Of a stretch of 64,000 nucleotides of DNA, positions 15,902 through 24,869 are shown piece by piece. The stretch is from contig NZ_CP150166.1 of the NCBI RefSeq assembly GCF_037963765.1, positions 2,673,501 to 2,737,500 on the forward strand, read 5' to 3'. The notes beneath the pieces were generated by a model that saw only the letters and a list, made by a program, of their open reading frames with translations, did not search any database and was not told where the DNA came from. How positions within the stretch are numbered: the stretch's first letter is position 1; every line of letters starts with the position of its first letter. The translations under genes and the position numbers were made by a program. This DNA is from Sporosarcina sp. FSL W8-0480. Its GTDB lineage: Bacteria > Bacillota > Bacilli > Bacillales_A > Planococcaceae.

Positions 15902-16669
15902 TTGAAAAGAACTTTGGTCATAAGTGATATTCACGGTGAACTGGATTTATTTGAAGAGCTTCTTAAACAAGTTAACTATGATCCTAATGAAGATCAACTA
16001 ATCCTTTTAGGGGACTATATCGATCGTGGAGCTAATTCCATTGGAGTTCTCGATAAAGTAATCCAGTTGAAGGAAGCAGGGGCAATTGTATTAAAAGGCA
16101 ACCATGAGGATATGATGGTTAAAGCAATGTTGACGGATGAAGAAAGAGCTTGGAAAAATTGGACGAACCGTAATGGCGGAAGCCAGACATTACAAAGCTA
16201 TGGATTTTCGGAAGAGCAGTTTATCATAAAAGAAGACGAGCCTTTTGAGAAGCCATCCATACATTCCGACAAGTTGGATGAACATCTTCAGTTCATACAA
16301 AGCCTCGATTATTTTGTTGAAACAGATGATGTGATATTTGTGCATGCGGGCGTGCATCCGGATAAGTCCATTACTGATACGGATCCTTATGAACTTATTT
16401 GGATCAGGGATATTTTCCATAATGGATACTGTGGAGAGAAAACTGTAATTTTTGGCCATACGCCAACGAAGAATTTACATAAGGACAAGGACAAGCAGGA
16501 CTACTCCGTCTACTTCGGTGACAATCGTATTATTGGTATCGACGGGGCGGCTGTCTACGGAGGACAACTGAATTGCTTGGAACTACCAAGTAGGACCGTG
16601 TATTTTGTTGAATCCGATAAGTTGAAAGAGATGAAAGAGGGAGAAATTCATGACAAACAAACCATATAA
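15902..16669 (+). CDS. PPP-family metallophosphatase (serine/threonine or Ap4A type)
   Basis: A 255-aa calcineurin-like phosphoesterase of the bacterial PPP group. Metal motifs are SDIHGE (near residue 7), GDYIDRG (about 39), GNHEDM (about 66) and the later His in VHAGVHPD and FGHTP. Such enzymes hydrolyse phosphoprotein or bis-nucleoside tetraphosphates in the cytoplasm; the substrate here is not determined. I choose TTG 15902 (MKRTLVISD), 8 nt after AAAGGA, because the ATG at 15893 overlaps that ribosome site. The gene overlaps the next one, a Cys-type phosphatase, by 20 bp, so the two are coupled. Confidence 0.8.
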   Translation: MKRTLVISDIHGELDLFEELLKQVNYDPNEDQLILLGDYIDRGANSIGVLDKVIQLKEAGAIVLKGNHEDMMVKAMLTDEERAWKNWTNRNGGSQTLQSYGFSEEQFIIKEDEPFEKPSIHSDKLDEHLQFIQSLDYFVETDDVIFVHAGVHPDKSITDTDPYELIWIRDIFHNGYCGEKTVIFGHTPTKNLHKDKDKQDYSVYFGDNRIIGIDGAAVYGGQLNCLELPSRTVYFVESDKLKEMKEGEIHDKQTI

Positions 16670-17072
16670 AGCATTGGTGACGGATCGAATCTTTTTCGGA
16701 GGAGTCGATGGAATTGAAGAGGTAATGGCTAACGAAAAGATTGATGTGATATATGACTTACGAGCAACTGTAAATGGCAAATTGCCGAGCGAAATCAGTG
16801 TCCATCAGCCTTTGTTGGATGATGCCGAATCACAGGACGACTCTATCCGCGAGGCTGTCGGTAAGGTGATGGAAGCTTACAAGGAAGGTAAAAACATCTA
16901 CTTCCATTGCAATACAGGCAGAGGGCGCGGGGGCACCCTTGCAGCAGCAACTTTGCTTGAGTTAGGGAAAGCAGAAAACATTGAAGAAGCCGAAATGATG
17001 ACTACAGCCATCCGACCGGAAACGAATATTAAACCTGCATTCAAGGAAGCTTTGAAAAGGTTATACAAGTAA
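16650..17072 (+). CDS. Dual-specificity/tyrosine phosphatase-like protein
   Basis: A 140-aa cysteine phosphatase fold. The P-loop is HCNTGRGRGG (about residues 90-99), fitting the CX5R signature with Cys91 and Arg97. The upstream general-acid region DDAESQDD (about 57-64) is rich in aspartate. It probably dephosphorylates a small molecule, RNA cap-like group or protein; the target is unknown. Its start lies inside the preceding PPP-phosphatase gene in another frame (20-bp overlap), so two phosphatases of different chemistry are made from one message. A clean bidirectional terminator follows. Confidence 0.75.
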   Translation: MTNKPYKALVTDRIFFGGVDGIEEVMANEKIDVIYDLRATVNGKLPSEISVHQPLLDDAESQDDSIREAVGKVMEAYKEGKNIYFHCNTGRGRGGTLAAATLLELGKAENIEEAEMMTTAIRPETNIKPAFKEALKRLYK

Positions 17073-17079
17073 AATGACT

Positions 17080-17110
17080 AAAGCCGGATTCAATTTGAAT
17101 CCGGCTTTAC
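17080..17110. terminator. Bidirectional terminator
   Basis: AAAGCCGGATTC (17080-17091) / GAATCCGGCTTT (17097-17108), a 12-bp perfect stem between the convergent phosphatase pair and MFS gene. Confidence 0.9.
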
Positions 17111-17118
17111 ATATTCAT

Positions 17119-18282
17119 TCAATTCACACGACGTCTTCGGATTGTCATTATATACATGGCAAGGACTGCAAGAACTAACAGAACCGATAACAAATATACA
17201 TTTTGGTATCCAAATTGGGATGCAATAATTCCTAATATAAAGGAACCGACGGCTAAACCAGCGTCAAACAACGTGAAAAATGTTGCTGTCGCATATCCGC
17301 TTCGAATATGAGAAGTCGACTGAATCGCCAGTGTTTGTAAACTTGGAACAAGCGCGCCATAACCAAGTCCGACACACGCTCCAGCAAGAAGGAAAGCCCA
17401 TGCGGAATTCATAAATGCCAATAGGATAAGCCCGATGAAAAACAATAAGAATCCAGGTATTAGTATAAACGCTGGTCCTTTTTCATCGAATATTTTTCCA
17501 GTTAACGGCCTCGTCATGAGCATGACAGCTGCGAAAACGACGAAAAAGAAGCTTGCCAGTGAAAGCAATCCTTTTTCCTGTGCATAGATCGATAAATAGG
17601 ATAGAACACTTGCATATGAAAAAGCGATTAAACTTGCCAACAATGCAATAGGAATTGCCTTCTTCTCGAAAAGATCATTCAGCGTAAAACGTTTTGACGA
17701 AGTAACTGCCCCCTCCACTTTCACATCCGGAATAAGAACAGCCACAACTGCACCTATCACCATGAGAATGCTCATTATGATGAATAATGCATCATACGAA
17801 TAGGTCTGGATGATGAACAATGCGATAAATGGACCGACTACAACAGCCAAATTGGTAGACATGACAAAGTAGCCAAGACCTGCTCCACGCCTTGTCACAG
17901 GAACGATATCAGCCGCGAGTGAGCCCGCTGCTGTTGTAACGATACTGAACCAAACACCTTGGAAGAAACGTAGCGCAAGTAAACCTTCGAATGGAGTGAT
18001 GAAATAGTAGAGGACGGTACAAATGAGGTAGAAGAATAAACTGATCCAAAGCATCCTTCGTTTCCCAACTATATCAAGCAACTTGCCTGAAAACGGTCGG
18101 ACAATGATTGCGGATAGTAGGAAAATGGTCATCAGAAGACCCGCTTCTTCATCTGTTCGACTTAATGCGTCTTTTGCATAGAGCGGTAATGTAGAAACCA
18201 ATCCATAAAACACGATGAAAACGGATAAATTAGTTAAAAATAAACTTATAAATGATTTTGTCCAAATCGGTTCCTTATTCAA
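17119..18282 (-). CDS. Major facilitator superfamily transporter
   Basis: A 387-aa MFS protein with 12 hydrophobic segments. The loop 2-3 signature is GKLLDIVGKRRM, with a weaker repeat GKIFDEKG in the second half. It resembles drug- or sugar-efflux MFS proteins of bacilli; the substrate is unknown. I choose TTG 18282 (MNKEPIWTKS), 7 nt after AAGGGGAG. The upstream ATG pair at 18306 has no ribosome site and would place that site inside the gene. It is followed on the same strand by a second MFS gene upstream (18433-19650), with a terminator between them, so they are separate units. Confidence 0.8.
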   Translation of the reverse strand: MNKEPIWTKSFISLFLTNLSVFIVFYGLVSTLPLYAKDALSRTDEEAGLLMTIFLLSAIIVRPFSGKLLDIVGKRRMLWISLFFYLICTVLYYFITPFEGLLALRFFQGVWFSIVTTAAGSLAADIVPVTRRGAGLGYFVMSTNLAVVVGPFIALFIIQTYSYDALFIIMSILMVIGAVVAVLIPDVKVEGAVTSSKRFTLNDLFEKKAIPIALLASLIAFSYASVLSYLSIYAQEKGLLSLASFFFVVFAAVMLMTRPLTGKIFDEKGPAFILIPGFLLFFIGLILLAFMNSAWAFLLAGACVGLGYGALVPSLQTLAIQSTSHIRSGYATATFFTLFDAGLAVGSFILGIIASQFGYQNVYLLSVLLVLAVLAMYIMTIRRRRVN

Positions 18283-18395
18283 TGAATAACTCCCCTTCTT
18301 CATCATTAATCATACTTTTGTTAACTTATGTAACTAAATTATTATACTTCGCGTATCGAAATATGTAAAGAATTTTGTTTTAAAACAATAATAAA

Positions 18396-18426
18396 AACCG
18401 CAACCGTATCCTGGTTACGGTGCGGT
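18396..18426 (-). terminator. Intrinsic terminator of fsr-like gene
   Basis: On the minus strand AACCGCACCGTAA pairs with TTACGG..TTGCGGTT (one bulge), followed by TTTTTATT. Confidence 0.75.
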
Positions 18427-18432
18427 TCACAA

Positions 18433-19650
18433 TTAATTTGCTGAAGCTGTAATCTTTTGGTCCTTTGGCAATGCAAGTCCGACCAAACCGATGAAAGGTA
18501 AAAAGGAAGAGATAACCATCGTCGGGAAAATGCCAATACTGTCCATCAATGCACCGATCACGACTGCACCGATTGCGCCCATCCCGAAAGCCAGTCCTAC
18601 CGTGAGTCCTGCCATCGTTCCAATTTTACTTGGAACAAGCTCTTGTGCATATATGACCGTAACTGAAAAACTAAGCATGATAAAGAATCCTATCAACGCC
18701 AACAATACACCAACTGCCCATAACGGCATATAGGGAAGCATTACACACAGAGGCAGCGGGACTATTAGAGAAAGCACAATTACATTTTTTCTACCGATAC
18801 GATCCGCCATCGGTCCACCGAAAAATGTACCTGCCGCACCTAATGCCATGAATAAGAAGATGTATAGCTGCCCTTGTTCAATCTTCAAACCATAATCATC
18901 CATCAAATAAAAAACGTAAAAGCTTGTAACATTCGTAACGTAGAAAGATCGGGCAAAAATAATGATTAACAACAGTGTCAATGCAAAGCCAATTTGTTTT
19001 TTCGTCAATTCCCCGATGGAAGATAGTAAAACTTTTTTACGATTATTTTGCTTTTCCAAGTCCAACTGTTTTTTGTACCAGGTTGAAATTCTTGATAATA
19101 TTATTATTCCAAGTGCTGCTACTACGATGAAAACAGCCGCACCCTTTTGCCCAAGCGGTACAAGAACAAACGCGCTGATCAAGGGAGCAAGAGCTTGTCC
19201 TGAATTCCCGCCGACTTGATATATCGATTGAGAAAGACCCCTTTTCGTACCTGCCGCAAGGAACGATACGCGGGAACCTTCCGGATGGAAGACCGCTGAT
19301 CCAAAGCCTAATAAAATGACCGATACGAGTATCAGCCAATAACTTGGAGCAATCGCTAAACCAGCCATACCGATAAGAGAAAACATCATACCGATGGGGA
19401 GAGCATAAGGCATCGGTTTCTTGTCACTAAAATATCCAACAACCGGTTGAAGAACTGAAGCAACCATATTTAATGCAAAGAAAATAAAGCCAAGTTGGGT
19501 GAAACTTAATCCTCTTTCTTTTTCCAAGACAGGAAACATAGCCGGAATAACGGCTTGAAGCGTGTCATTCAGTAAATGACAGGCGCCAATTGCAAACATG
19601 ATTGGATATACTGGGTTTGCGAGATTTTGCGTCTCTTTAGTTGAAGTCAT
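18433..19650 (-). CDS. MFS transporter, fosmidomycin-resistance (Fsr) type
   Basis: A 405-aa MFS protein with 12 predicted helices. The N-terminal ACHLLNDTLQAVIPAMFPVL block near residue 18 and GSAVFHPEGSRV near residue 118 are typical of the Fsr/YfnC group. Fsr of Escherichia coli exports fosmidomycin. The natural substrate in bacilli is unknown, so resistance is not implied. The loop signature ADRIGRKNVI is in the second half. Start ATG 19650; its promoter lies in the 164-bp gap shared with the divergent small membrane gene at 19815. Confidence 0.78.
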   Translation of the reverse strand: MTSTKETQNLANPVYPIMFAIGACHLLNDTLQAVIPAMFPVLEKERGLSFTQLGFIFFALNMVASVLQPVVGYFSDKKPMPYALPIGMMFSLIGMAGLAIAPSYWLILVSVILLGFGSAVFHPEGSRVSFLAAGTKRGLSQSIYQVGGNSGQALAPLISAFVLVPLGQKGAAVFIVVAALGIIILSRISTWYKKQLDLEKQNNRKKVLLSSIGELTKKQIGFALTLLLIIIFARSFYVTNVTSFYVFYLMDDYGLKIEQGQLYIFLFMALGAAGTFFGGPMADRIGRKNVIVLSLIVPLPLCVMLPYMPLWAVGVLLALIGFFIMLSFSVTVIYAQELVPSKIGTMAGLTVGLAFGMGAIGAVVIGALMDSIGIFPTMVISSFLPFIGLVGLALPKDQKITASAN

Positions 19651-19814
19651 ATGTATCCCCGCTTTTTTTCATTAAAATCGACAATATGTATAGTATACAG
19701 CAACAATTTTCCAGTGCGAGTACTTTCTTCATTTTTTCCGTTTCAATTATCGTTTTAGGATATGAAATTTCCGGGTAGATTGAAGGTAAAGTATTCGAAA
19801 GGATTGACGTTAAA

Positions 19815-20189
19815 ATGTCACTCTTTACTGATGTGTCGCTGATCGTTTTATTCCCCTCTACACTTCTTTTGTTGACGTTAGAAATTGTATTAGCCTCATA
19901 CAAAGCCCTTTATCCAAGGTGGACAACCAAGCTTGCTCTTAGTAATTTGGTGTTAAATATATTATGGATGCTGCTGATTGTCTATTTGCTTATTAATCCT
20001 AATCTGATTCGGCCGTATCTTGCGGAGTCCTTGGGAAGGGTTTTTCAAAGATCACCGGAAGATATCACTACCCAAGTTTCTCTAATAGTCATGCTTGTGG
20101 GTCTCGGCTCGATTGCAACAACTATTATTGACTCCTTCATGGGCTTCAAACATCTCAGGACGGAAAGGATTAAGCAGTTATTCAAATGA
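19815..20189 (+). CDS. Small integral membrane protein, unknown
   Basis: A 124-aa protein with three hydrophobic segments (about residues 6-28, 41-62, 84-106) separated by short charged loops. The C-terminus GFKHLRTERIKQLFK is basic and probably cytoplasmic. ATG 19815 follows AAAGGA at about 11 nt. I do not recognise a named family with confidence; it resembles the membrane halves of small HAAS/DUF-type Bacillales proteins. It is divergent from the Fsr-type MFS gene and convergent with the glutamate symporter. Confidence 0.65.
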   Translation: MSLFTDVSLIVLFPSTLLLLTLEIVLASYKALYPRWTTKLALSNLVLNILWMLLIVYLLINPNLIRPYLAESLGRVFQRSPEDITTQVSLIVMLVGLGSIATTIIDSFMGFKHLRTERIKQLFK

Positions 20190-20199
20190 CATGAAAAAG

Positions 20200-20232
20200 G
20201 GATTGGATTCTTCTTGGAATCCAATCCTTTTT
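20200..20232. terminator. Bidirectional terminator
   Basis: GGATTGGATTC (20200-20210) / GAATCCAATCC (20217-20227), then TTTTT on +, and AAAAA preceding on the other side. Confidence 0.9.
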
Positions 20233-20234
20233 AG

Positions 20235-21443
20235 TCAATCCTCTCTACCTTTTTCGGTGCCGGCAACAACTACCGCTGCAGAAGCATCTCCAACAACATT
20301 CACTGTCGTACGCATCATATCTAAGATTCTATCAATCCCTGCAATAAGTGCAATTCCTTCAAGTGGCATATTGACAGAAGTCAATACCATCGCAAGCATT
20401 ACCATTCCTGCACCCGGAACTCCAGCTGTTCCAATTGAGGCCAAAATCGTAATGAGAACAACTGTTAACAATTGCATAAACGAGAGTTCCAAACTATAGA
20501 ATTGTGCGATGAATATAACAGCAACTCCTTGATAAATCGCAGTACCATCCATATTGACAGTTGCGCCTAATGGAAGGACAAAACTTGAAATCTTATTAGG
20601 GACGCCCAAGTTTTCATTCGTATTTTTAATGGTTACAGGCAATGTTCCGGAACTGCTACACGTACTAAATGCGACAAGCGCAGCCGGAGATATTCCTTTG
20701 AAAAAAGCTTTAGGGTTCATGTTTGAAAATGTTTTAACAGCGGTTGAATATACAAATACCGCATGCAGGATACAGGCGATATAAACTGCAAGAATCACTT
20801 TCACTAACGGCAATAGCACCGATAATCCGTATTGCCCGATAACCGGCGCGAGCAATCCTAAAATACCGATTGGTGCTACTTTCATAACAATCCCCGTTAC
20901 TTTGTACATGATTTCAGCGAAACCTTCGAAGAACGCATATACCGGCCGTGCCTTTTCACCGACCAATGTAATGGCAAGACCAATGAACAATGCGAAGAAA
21001 ATGATTTGCAACACATTGCCGGAAGATAATGCTGTAAATGGATTTTCAGGTACGATGTTCAATAAGGTCGTAATTGCACTTTGCGGCTCATTAGTTGCAG
21101 CTTCAGGTGCCACAAGTCCCTCTGATGAAACATCTACTCCTTTCCCTGGCGAAATAATAAATGCCACAGCAAGACCAATGACAATTGCAATTGCGGTAGT
21201 CACCAAATAATATGAAACCGTTTTGAATCCAATCCTACCTAATGCCTTCGGATTTGATGTACTCGCTACACCAACTACTAGTGTTGATAAAATGAGCGGT
21301 GCAATGATGAACTTAATAAGTCTTAAAAATAAATCCCCGAACGGCTTTAGAAAATTGATGGAGCTTCCGAAAACACTACCCAAAATAATAGCTAAAACGA
21401 AGGCGATGAAAATCTGCGTGACAAGATTAAACTTAATCTTCAT
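20235..21443 (-). CDS. Dicarboxylate/amino acid:cation symporter (GltP/GltT type)
   Basis: A 402-aa DAACS-family secondary transporter. It has about eight membrane helices, the serine-rich hairpin motif STCSSSGTLPVT (about residue 265) and the substrate/cation motif NMDGTAIYQG (about 300), followed by the VPGAG hairpin HP2. Members import glutamate, aspartate or C4-dicarboxylates with H+ or Na+. The exact substrate is not fixed by sequence here. The gene stands alone, starting ATG 21443 with GGGGAG just upstream. Confidence 0.88.
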   Translation of the reverse strand: MKIKFNLVTQIFIAFVLAIILGSVFGSSINFLKPFGDLFLRLIKFIIAPLILSTLVVGVASTSNPKALGRIGFKTVSYYLVTTAIAIVIGLAVAFIISPGKGVDVSSEGLVAPEAATNEPQSAITTLLNIVPENPFTALSSGNVLQIIFFALFIGLAITLVGEKARPVYAFFEGFAEIMYKVTGIVMKVAPIGILGLLAPVIGQYGLSVLLPLVKVILAVYIACILHAVFVYSTAVKTFSNMNPKAFFKGISPAALVAFSTCSSSGTLPVTIKNTNENLGVPNKISSFVLPLGATVNMDGTAIYQGVAVIFIAQFYSLELSFMQLLTVVLITILASIGTAGVPGAGMVMLAMVLTSVNMPLEGIALIAGIDRILDMMRTTVNVVGDASAAVVVAGTEKGRED

Positions 21444-21556
21444 TCCTCTCCCCTTTCTTTTGATTACTCCAATGCCACGTCAAAAAAACTGCTTATACCA
21501 ACATATACAATTTGGGAGAACAACATGACCAAATAGTTAATTAATTTAAACTAACA

Positions 21557-21593
21557 AAAAAATCCCCCTCTCACATTTGTAAGAAGGGGCTGG
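21557..21593 (-). terminator. Intrinsic terminator of DUF4870 gene
   Basis: On the minus strand CCCCTTCTTACA and TGTGAGAGGGG form an imperfect stem, followed by ATTTTTTTGTT. Confidence 0.65.
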
Positions 21594-21601
21594 AAATTGA
21601 A

Positions 21602-21907
21602 TTAAATCCATCTACCAACGATTGGGTAATTGTATGTCTCCCCACCAAGGGCTTTTACAATACCAATAATAGGTACAATAATTGTCATCAAAATAAATAC
21701 AATAAGCATCGGAATTCCAATAAGGAAAATGATTAATATTGCCGATATGAATATTAATGCACCCATTACCAATTGAAACAATAATGCCTGGATGGATAAT
21801 CTTTTTATCTCCGAATCATCAATAACTAAATAAAGTACGAATGGGACTAAAAAAGGAGCAAAAAATGCGCTTGCATGTACTAACACTTTTAGACCAGTTT
21901 TTTCCAT
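21602..21907 (-). CDS. DUF4870-family membrane protein
   Basis: A 101-aa protein with three hydrophobic segments (about residues 8-28, 40-66, 68-88). It ends in KALGGETYNYPIVGRWI, a C-terminal motif characteristic of DUF4870 (Tic20-like) proteins. The function is unknown. GGAGG lies upstream of ATG 21907. It is separate from its neighbours, with a terminator downstream. Confidence 0.75.
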   Translation of the reverse strand: MEKTGLKVLVHASAFFAPFLVPFVLYLVIDDSEIKRLSIQALLFQLVMGALIFISAILIIFLIGIPMLIVFILMTIIVPIIGIVKALGGETYNYPIVGRWI

Positions 21908-21973
21908 GAATGAAACCTCCTTTTATGCGAATCTATATTATTTTACGGATAAGAGATTAGGAAGTTTCGTTTT

Positions 21974-23200
21974 TCAACCCATTAATTCATCATATTTTTG
22001 ATTTAGTTTTTTCACGTCAATATCTTGAATAATTTTATCGTCCAATTCATAACGATTTTTCAGCTCCAAAATCCGTCTTACACTTTCATCGAGCCTTTCC
22101 ATGGATATAATTCCTGATTCCACGGCTTCCACTAACGTATCAAACGTGTCTATTTGATTTGTGTAATCCCCAGCTACTAATAAGAGGTCACTGCCTGCCA
22201 TAAATGATTGAATAGCCGCTTCAGCCACTGAATACTCATTGACGATTGCACCCATTGTCAAATCATCAGTTATGACGACCCCATTATAATGCATTTCGTT
22301 CCGTAAAAGATCTGTAATGATTTTCTTTGATAATGAAGAGGGAAACTCTTTGTCCAACTCAGGAAAAAGTATATGGGCTACCATAATCATATCAACATTC
22401 TCATCAATCGCCTTTTCAAATGGCACTAACTCTGTTTCTTGAAGCTGCTGCAAGCTCTTTTGAATTACAGGCAATGATTTATGGGAGTCGATATGGGTGT
22501 CACCATGTCCCGGAAAATGCTTAACAACGGAGATGATTCCGTTATCGTTCATTCCTTTCCTAACAGACATCCCTAAAGAAGCTACCTTTTGAGGGTCGGA
22601 AGAGAAGGATCGATCCCCGATCACGGGGTTTTGTGGATTACTATTCACATCCAATACCGGGGCAAAGTTCATATTGTAACCGAATGCGTGAAGTAGTTCG
22701 GCAAGATAAACCCCTGTATCATAGGCAAATGATTCATTATTCTTTTGTCCGACCAAAGAGGCTGCCGGCAATTTTTTCAAGCCTGCTGGCACACGGGAAA
22801 CTCGTCCTCCCTCTTCATCAACCGACAGAAATAATGGAATTTTATTTCCTTCATTCGCCTTTTTACTTTCGTTCAATATTTGTACGATGCCGGAAGGTGT
22901 AGAAATATTTTTTCCTAATAAAATAATTCCTCCAACTTTGCGTTGGCGGATAAGACGCTCAATATCGCCATTGAATGTTTTACCCGACATACCGACCACT
23001 AATAATTGCCCTACCTTTTCCTCTACGGACATTTCTTCCATCATTAAATCGATTCCGGAAAACTCCACTTCAACTGTATCCGAAACCGATTGTCTTTCAG
23101 TGAAGTCCGGAACCGGCTGAAGATCCGTTTCAACATTCAATTTAGAACAGCCTGTAAAAAGAAAAAGGGAAAGAACGATTATCCAGCCCATTTGCTTCAT
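21974..23200 (-). CDS. nagZ: Beta-N-acetylhexosaminidase NagZ (GH3), lipoprotein
   Basis: A 408-aa lipoprotein with signal and lipobox FTGC (Cys about 18), so it works outside the membrane. The GH3 domain spans about residues 50-390. The NagZ signature KHFPGHGDTHIDSH (about 225) supplies the His-Asp general acid/base dyad, and the nucleophile Asp is in VITDDLTMGAI. It removes N-acetylglucosamine from muropeptides in cell-wall recycling, as NagZ/YbbD does in B. subtilis. I choose ATG 23200, 8 nt after GGAGG; the ATG at 23206 is too near that site. Unlike B. subtilis ybbD it has no mur-recycling cluster around it and lacks the C-terminal extra domain. Confidence 0.88.
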   Translation of the reverse strand: MKQMGWIIVLSLFLFTGCSKLNVETDLQPVPDFTERQSVSDTVEVEFSGIDLMMEEMSVEEKVGQLLVVGMSGKTFNGDIERLIRQRKVGGIILLGKNISTPSGIVQILNESKKANEGNKIPLFLSVDEEGGRVSRVPAGLKKLPAASLVGQKNNESFAYDTGVYLAELLHAFGYNMNFAPVLDVNSNPQNPVIGDRSFSSDPQKVASLGMSVRKGMNDNGIISVVKHFPGHGDTHIDSHKSLPVIQKSLQQLQETELVPFEKAIDENVDMIMVAHILFPELDKEFPSSLSKKIITDLLRNEMHYNGVVITDDLTMGAIVNEYSVAEAAIQSFMAGSDLLLVAGDYTNQIDTFDTLVEAVESGIISMERLDESVRRILELKNRYELDDKIIQDIDVKKLNQKYDELMG

Positions 23201-23216
23201 CGTCATTCCCTCCTAT

Positions 23217-23606
23217 CTATTTCCAAATTTCCTTCGCACGGTCAAGTGTGTCTATTGAAATACGTCCTTTTAACATCGGGGGCGGACAATGTTTATTATG
23301 TTCCGCAATTTTTTCATTTACTTTTCCGATTCTTTCTTCCAGATCTGCCCGTTCTCCGCTCATTCTAGCCCTATCGATTTCATATACCATATCACGAATC
23401 TCATGCTGTAATTTCAACCAATGCGGTTTATATCCAGCATCTTTCGCGATGCGTTGAAAATGTTGGTAGGTGTCACCTGAAAAATATTCCTTCGGTAGTG
23501 GTTTTCCGAATCCTTTCAGGTTTTCCATACCGCCTTCATCCGACTTCTTTTTAAGCATATCACCGATCAGGTCATTATATGGTGGCATTGAATTATTATC
23601 TGACAT
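23217..23606 (-). CDS. DUF1992 (DnaJ-C28-like) protein
   Basis: A 129-aa soluble protein of the DUF1992 family. The N-terminal EGGMENLKGFGKPLPKEYFS motif is followed by a charged helical region (about 55-110) and a C-terminal PPMLKGRISIDTLDRAKEIW. The function is unknown; the family name comes from a region shared with the human DnaJ homolog C28. It lies 16 bp upstream of nagZ on the same strand and just downstream of the two PspB-like mini-genes, so a single transcript is likely. Confidence 0.8.
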   Translation of the reverse strand: MSDNNSMPPYNDLIGDMLKKKSDEGGMENLKGFGKPLPKEYFSGDTYQHFQRIAKDAGYKPHWLKLQHEIRDMVYEIDRARMSGERADLEERIGKVNEKIAEHNKHCPPPMLKGRISIDTLDRAKEIWK

Positions 23607-23624
23607 CTTGCTCCCACGCTTTCA

Positions 23625-23864
23625 TCAGATTTTCATGATATCATTTTTTCCAGATGTATAATCGAGTTTCATCTGCTCAAGTTCAAGCTTCATTTTTTCC
23701 GTCTCAATGATGAAATTCTGCTGCTTCACTTTCTCGAGTTCGATTTCATCACGAACCATATCAGCTCTGAATTTCAATGTTTTTCGCTTATAATCCGTAA
23801 TAATTGCAGTGATTGGAACACACATGACAATCCCGACAATTAAAATACCTGTAATGTAACCCAT
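23625..23864 (-). CDS. PspB-like membrane-anchored coiled-coil mini-protein, paralog 2
   Basis: A 79-aa protein with one N-terminal membrane helix (about residues 3-24), then a highly charged helical tail. The tail includes the segment QQNFIIETEKMKLELEQMKL, which is nearly identical in the upstream paralog. Topology and size resemble PspB of the phage-shock system, but the sequence does not identify it as PspB. It probably forms a membrane-tethered coiled coil. It is 18 bp from the DUF1992 gene and 46 bp from its twin, all on the minus strand. Confidence 0.65.
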   Translation of the reverse strand: MGYITGILIVGIVMCVPITAIITDYKRKTLKFRADMVRDEIELEKVKQQNFIIETEKMKLELEQMKLDYTSGKNDIMKI

Positions 23865-23910
23865 TCCTATGTTTCCCTACCCTTCTCTCAGATCACACAC
23901 TCACCTATTC

Positions 23911-24141
23911 TTAAACTTTCATGACATCATTTTTATCTGATGAATAATCAAGCTTCATCTGTTCCAATTCAAGTTTCATTTTTTCAGTTTCAATAATGAA
24001 ATTCTGCTGCTTCAATTTCTCTAATTCAAGCTCTTCCCGAACCAATTCAGTTTTGTATCTAAATGTCTTTTCCCGATGTTCAGTTATGATCGCTACTATT
24101 GGAACAACCATTACAACTGCTACTATCCAGAATCCAATCAT
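23911..24141 (-). CDS. PspB-like membrane-anchored coiled-coil mini-protein, paralog 1
   Basis: A 76-aa protein with the same plan as 23625-23864: an N-terminal helix (about residues 2-20, IGFWIVAVVMVVPIVAII) and a charged coiled-coil tail. The tail is nearly identical to the twin over roughly the last 35 residues, including both KLELEQMKLDY and the KND-MK end. AAAGG lies upstream of the ATG. This is a clear tandem duplication. The N-terminal helices diverged more than the tails, suggesting that the coiled-coil surface is the constrained part. Confidence 0.65.
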   Translation of the reverse strand: MIGFWIVAVVMVVPIVAIITEHREKTFRYKTELVREELELEKLKQQNFIIETEKMKLELEQMKLDYSSDKNDVMKV

Positions 24142-24229
24142 CGTTTTCCACCTTTCCTTTATTCTTTCAGTCCATCGCAGCTTCCATACCTACTAATACG
24201 GAATTACTTTCTAAAGGTTTCGTCTTCTT

Positions 24230-24712
24230 TTACTTTGTGATAAATGTAGCTGGCATAACAACTCCAACCACTTCACCGGTTGCGCAAAGAACTTCTCCCG
24301 CATATACCTCTACGTTCACTTTCCATTTCTTCGGATGGATCTCCTCAACCGTCCCTACAGCCTTCAACATAACCCCTTGTGGTGTCGGCTTCAAATAGTT
24401 TACATTCAAGGAAGCGGTTACAAAACGTGGAACCTCAGCCCCGTCCCCAGGTTCATGTCCATTCTTACGATGTAACGCCAATGCGCAAGATCCGGTTCCA
24501 TGACAATCTACTAGGGATGCAATAACCCCTCCATATACGAAACCTGGTATCGCTGTATGCTTTTCCGAAGGCTCATAATATGTAACCGTTTTTTCTCCAT
24601 CCCAGCCTGTCCGGAAATGATGTCCGTCCTCATTTAATCGTCCACATCCATAACACCAAGCAAAATCATCAGCATATCCATCTTGTATTGCATTTACCAT
24701 CTTAGTAGTCAT
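24230..24712 (-). CDS. PaaI/YiiD-type hotdog thioesterase
   Basis: A 160-aa hotdog-fold protein. CYGCG (about residue 20) and HTAIPGFVYGGVIASLVDCH (about 50) match the acyl-CoA thioesterase 4HBT arrangement, with the glycine-rich GFVYGG turn before the central helix. It probably cleaves an acyl- or aryl-CoA thioester in the cytoplasm; the substrate is unknown. I choose ATG 24712, 9 nt after GGGAGG; the ATG at 24721 overlaps that site. It stands alone and is divergent from the gene at 24870. Confidence 0.8.
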   Translation of the reverse strand: MTTKMVNAIQDGYADDFAWCYGCGRLNEDGHHFRTGWDGEKTVTYYEPSEKHTAIPGFVYGGVIASLVDCHGTGSCALALHRKNGHEPGDGAEVPRFVTASLNVNYLKPTPQGVMLKAVGTVEEIHPKKWKVNVEVYAGEVLCATGEVVGVVMPATFITK

Positions 24713-24869
24713 ATCTCTCATCCTCCCTTAATTCACTATAGTTAGAATACTATTATAACATCTAATTCAACATTGTTAATTTTTCTTTCCCTTATAACAT
24801 AACATGAGTACTAATCCACATGAGCGACGTCTGCGTATACTATAGAAACAGTGACTGGAGGAATTGAAT

